DNA from: Salaquimonas sp.
Lineage (GTDB): Bacteria; Pseudomonadota; Alphaproteobacteria; Rhizobiales; Rhizobiaceae
Direction: 5' to 3'
Assembly: GCA_024639745.1 (NCBI GenBank)
Contig: JAHEHW010000047.1
Location: 1 to 8,586, forward strand
DNA: 8,586 nucleotides
Under the pieces are notes generated by a model, which was not told the DNA's origin, made no database searches, and saw only the letters and a program-made list of their open reading frames with translations. Both the position numbers and the translations under genes were made by a program. Numbering within the stretch: position 1 is the first letter of the stretch; every line of letters starts with the position of its first letter. Positions 6,856 to 8,586 of this stretch are shown here, piece after piece.

Positions 6856-7778
6856 GTCGACAGCGCAAGAAGAAGGGGCGCCCGATTTCCGGATGGCTGA
6901 TTCTCGATAAGCCGTCAGGTATTGGATCGACCGAATGCGTTTCAAAGATCAAATGGTTGTACAAGGCTGCCAAGGCCGGACATGCAGGCACGCTTGACCC
7001 TCTTGCAACCGGTATGCTGCCGATTGCACTCGGGGAAGCAACCAAAACGGTTCCCTATGTGATGGATGGCAGCAAGACCTATCGTTTTGCGGTAACCTGG
7101 GGCGCCGAAACCAACACCGATGACACGGAAGGCGAAGTAACCCATTCGTCGGACAAGCGGCCGGAGCGTAGCGCAATCGAAACCGCCATGCGCCGGTATA
7201 TGGAGATAATTTACCAGGTTCCGCCTGCTTTCTCAGCAGTAAAGATCGACGGAGAGCGCGCTTACAAACGGGCGCGTGACGGCGAGGATGTTTCAATCGA
7301 ACCCCGCAAAATCACCATCAAACGGTTCGATATCGTCGAAATGCCTGACGAGGAGACCACGGTTTTCGAAGTCCTGTGTAGCAAGGGCACTTATGTCCGA
7401 GCGCTGGCCCGCGATCTGGGAAGGGATCTTCGCTGCTACGGTCATGTCAGCGAATTGCGCCGCATCGCGGTAGAGCCGTTTCGAGAAGAAGACCTGATAC
7501 CGCTTGCACAGCTGACTGATCTGGAAGGAGATATCGAGGCTCTCGATTCCGAGTTGCTGGCCACGGGGACTGCGCTGGAATTCCTTCCGGAAGTCCCGGT
7601 CACGCCGCAGCAATCGCAACGCTTGCGCTCTGGCAATCCCGTGCTACTGACCGGTCGCGACGCCATCATAACCGCCGATGAAGCCATCGCGACTGTCGGA
7701 AGCGAACTGATCGCGATCGGATCGGTTAAAAAGGGCTCTTTCCTGCCAAAGCGCGTGTTTACGGCGTCGTCGGCTTGA
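6852..7778 (+). CDS. truB: tRNA pseudouridine(55) synthase TruB
   Basis: TruB converts uridine 55 in the T-arm of tRNAs to pseudouridine and also acts as a tRNA folding chaperone. The 308-residue protein has the family motifs in order: [14 protein letters not shown] (14-27), the catalytic-loop motif [13 protein letters not shown] with Asp49 as nucleophile, KTYRF with Tyr77, the [19 protein letters not shown] region (124-142) and [15 protein letters not shown] with Arg183. A PUA-like C-terminal part follows from about 235 and ends in a short serine/alanine tail. Nothing needed for catalysis is missing. ATG 6852 overlaps the rbfA stop by four bases and has the purine-rich GAGGAAGAGG immediately in front, inside the end of rbfA. 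No terminator lies directly behind the stop; the next hairpin is at 7841-7867. Confidence 0.97.
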   Translation: MSRQRKKKGRPISGWLILDKPSGIGSTECVSKIKWLYKAAKAGHAGTLDPLATGMLPIALGEATKTVPYVMDGSKTYRFAVTWGAETNTDDTEGEVTHSSDKRPERSAIETAMRRYMEIIYQVPPAFSAVKIDGERAYKRARDGEDVSIEPRKITIKRFDIVEMPDEETTVFEVLCSKGTYVRALARDLGRDLRCYGHVSELRRIAVEPFREEDLIPLAQLTDLEGDIEALDSELLATGTALEFLPEVPVTPQQSQRLRSGNPVLLTGRDAIITADEAIATVGSELIAIGSVKKGSFLPKRVFTASSA

Positions 7779-7798
7779 CGCGTTGAGCCAAGAAAAGA

Positions 7799-7828
7799 CT
7801 GGCAATTCGATCCCGGATGGCTTATATC
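7799..7828 (+). promoter_or_regulatory. Candidate promoter of rpsO
   Basis: CTGGCA (7799-7804) and TATATC (7823-7828) are 18 bases apart and each fits the vegetative consensus at 4 of 6 positions. The implied start is near 7834-7836, just ahead of a terminator-like hairpin, the same arrangement as in front of rimP. The -10 region lies between inverted copies ATGGC (7817-7821) and GCCAT (7832-7836). It is a moderate match only, and rpsO could also be reached by readthrough from truB. Confidence 0.4.
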
Positions 7829-7840
7829 GCCGCCATGAGC

Positions 7841-7867
7841 GCGGGTCCTGACGGGCCCGCTCTTTTT
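7841..7867 (+). terminator. Terminator-like hairpin between truB and rpsO (possible attenuator)
   Basis: GCGGGTCC (7841-7848) pairs with GGGCCCGC (7853-7860) over eight pairs with one U-G wobble and a TGAC loop. TC and five T residues follow. It is the only terminator-like structure behind truB, so it may end the rimP-truB transcript. If the promoter at 7799-7828 is used, it would also lie at the very start of the rpsO message and act as an attenuator. It shares CCCGCTCTTTTT with the hairpin before rimP. Confidence 0.75.
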
Positions 7868-7875
7868 AAGGCCTG

Positions 7876-7935
7876 TGCTGGACGACATCCCGGCATTTGG
7901 CGACACAACCTGACAACCCGGACATCCTCGTCCGG
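7876..7935 (+). promoter_or_regulatory. rpsO leader with competing stems (possible S15 autoregulatory element)
   Basis: Three pairings can be drawn. Hairpin A is 7876-7881 with 7890-7895 (six pairs, one U-G). Hairpin B is CCGGAC (7918-7923) with GTCCGG (7930-7935), six perfect pairs. A longer stem pairs 7878-7885 (CTGGACGA) with 7928-7935 (TCGTCCGG), eight pairs with one U-G, and excludes both hairpins. Ribosomal protein S15 represses its own mRNA in E. coli through alternative leader folds, and S15 leaders differ between phyla. Location and mutual exclusion fit such a switch; binding is inferred. Confidence 0.4.
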
Positions 7936-7957
7936 AATGCAACAGAAAGGATATCCG

Positions 7958-8227
7958 ATGTCGATAACCGCAGAACGCAAATCGGCGTTGATCAAGGAAT
8001 ACGCGACCAAGGACGGCGATACCGGCTCTCCGGAAGTTCAGGTTGCCATCCTGACCGAGCGCATCACCAATCTGACCGAGCATTTCAAGGGCCATAAAAA
8101 GGATAACCATTCCCGCCGCGGCCTGCTGAAAATGGTGTCGCAACGGCGTCGCCTGCTCGATTATGTAAAAGGCATTGACGAGGGCCGCTATCAGGATCTG
8201 ATCAAGCGTCTCGGCATTCGCCGCTAA
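7958..8227 (+). CDS. rpsO: 30S ribosomal protein S15
   Basis: S15 is a primary 16S rRNA binder that contacts the three-way junction of helices 20-22 in the central domain and forms bridge B4 with the 50S subunit. The 89-residue product is the exact family length and shows the S15 signature: [15 protein letters not shown] (22-36), the [19 protein letters not shown] stretch with His42 and Asp49 in the rRNA-binding loop, and a basic C-terminal helix ending [12 protein letters not shown] 7958 is chosen because S15 proteins begin here and AAAGGA lies before it (7946-7951). The frame is open for 47 more codons upstream, but these run through the terminator hairpin and the leader and have no S15 counterpart. 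S15 probably controls its own leader. The gene is followed by a GC hairpin and then pnp, the usual rpsO-pnp pair. Confidence 0.98.
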   Translation: MSITAERKSALIKEYATKDGDTGSPEVQVAILTERITNLTEHFKGHKKDNHSRRGLLKMVSQRRRLLDYVKGIDEGRYQDLIKRLGIRR

Positions 8228-8238
8228 TAAACATGTTT

Positions 8239-8262
8239 CGGGCGCCTTCGTGGCGCCCGTTT
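8239..8262 (+). terminator. GC hairpin after rpsO with a short T-tract
   Basis: CGGGCGCC (8239-8246) and GGCGCCCG (8252-8259) form eight perfect pairs around TTCGT, followed by only three T residues before C and G. It begins 12 bases after the rpsO stop. The stem is strong but the T-tract weak, so partial termination or protection of the rpsO 3' end, with readthrough into pnp, is likely. An rpsO terminator with readthrough to pnp is also known in E. coli. Confidence 0.65.
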
Positions 8263-8402
8263 CGCAAATGTTCCGCCAGGATAACGACCATGCGTCCGGG
8301 CGTAATTTCTCGAGCCGGCCCTCCAACGGGGGCAGGATTACCAGAAGCCTGCGTCGAAGATACCATCCGGCCTTCGCGAAATATCGCAGACTTCTCGTTG
8401 TC

Positions 8403-8474
8403 TTGCCCAGGGAGCGCCAGAAGGCATGGTTCCCAATAGCGGTTATCCGCCAAGGTCAGACACGGCCTGGGTAA
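8403..8474 (+). promoter_or_regulatory. Possible structured 5' leader of pnp
   Basis: TTGCCCAGG (8403-8411) can pair with CCTGGGTAA (8466-8474): nine pairs with one G-U wobble, enclosing 54 bases that include a small GCGG-TTAT-CCGC hairpin (8439-8450). The stem ends 26 bases before the pnp ATG. E. coli pnp is autoregulated through a leader duplex cut by RNase III and then attacked by PNPase; this could be an equivalent. The rest of the rpsO-pnp gap (8263-8402) shows only short 4-5 bp stems and no promoter I would trust. Confidence 0.35.
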
Positions 8475-8500
8475 CCGTCGTGATTAATGAAGGACAAGAC

Positions 8501-8586
8501 ATGTTCAATATAGAAACAATCGAAATCGAATGGGGCGGACGTCCGCTTACCATCGAAACCGGCAAGGTCGCCCGTCAGGCAGACGG
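8501..8586 (+). CDS. pnp: Polyribonucleotide nucleotidyltransferase (PNPase), N-terminus only
   Basis: PNPase is a trimeric 3'-5' phosphorolytic exoribonuclease of RNA turnover. Only 28 complete codons are inside the window, reading [13 protein letters not shown] then [15 protein letters not shown], which matches the start of the first RNase PH-like domain in alphaproteobacterial PNPases (x-EIEW-x-GRPL-x-x-ETGK-x-ARQADG). ATG 8501 has GAAGGA (8489-8494) six bases upstream, a very good ribosome binding site. Its place after rpsO is the conserved one. The gene continues beyond the right edge, so completeness and the KH/S1 tail cannot be judged. Confidence 0.93.
   Translation, partial: MFNIETIEIEWGGRPLTIETGKVARQAD

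Noticed and set aside
7442..8326. 294-codon open frame on the - strand across truB and rpsO
   Set aside because: It runs through two real genes, the terminator hairpin and the rpsO leader; no recognisable protein features.
8233..8439. 68-codon + strand frame in the rpsO-pnp gap
   Set aside because: It starts before and runs through the rpsO terminator hairpin, has no ribosome binding site and no recognisable features.
1..8586. Mobile elements, CRISPR arrays, tRNA genes, toxin-antitoxin or defence genes
   Set aside because: None seen. The window is continuous housekeeping gene content in conserved order, with no repeats or gene breaks.

Overview
The window is a compact block of essential translation and RNA-metabolism genes, all on the + strand, in the order trmB (5' end cut off) - rimP - nusA - ylxR/ylxQ-type fusion - infB - rbfA - truB - rpsO - pnp (only the first 28 codons). 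This order, the protein sequences (an IF2 with a long charged N-terminus, a NusA with two C-terminal helix-hairpin-helix units and an acidic tail, a fused YlxR/L7Ae-like protein) and trmB directly upstream of rimP point to an alphaproteobacterium, most likely of the Hyphomicrobiales (Rhizobiales). I cannot name the genus. There is no sign of mobile DNA, CRISPR, a tRNA or rRNA gene, or foreign base composition.

Layout: 1-654 is the end of trmB. 655-824 is the control region of the main operon, with a good promoter match (685-713) followed within about 50 nt by an intrinsic-terminator-like hairpin (739-768). 825-7778 holds rimP, nusA, ylxR, infB, rbfA and truB as one closely packed transcription unit; rbfA and truB overlap by ATGA. 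7779-7957 is a second control region, again a possible promoter with a terminator-like hairpin at its start, followed by leader RNA with competing pairings before rpsO. After rpsO comes a perfect GC hairpin (8239-8259), then a 273-nt gap with a possible structured leader before pnp.

How the genes work together: RimP and RbfA mature the 30S subunit, S15 (rpsO) is a primary 16S rRNA binder, IF2 starts translation, TruB makes Psi55 and TrmB makes m7G46 in tRNA, NusA controls pausing, termination and antitermination, and PNPase degrades RNA. The products are linked by the life of the transcript and the ribosome. NusA could act back on the leader terminators, S15 on its own leader and PNPase on its own 5' region.

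I found no new protein system. The most interesting material is in the non-coding gaps: two similar promoter-plus-terminator leaders sharing 12 identical bases, alternative RNA pairings in the rimP and rpsO leaders, hairpins set directly against the ribosome binding sites of nusA and rbfA, and a long-range stem in front of pnp. All RNA structures were paired by eye, without energy calculations or alignments.
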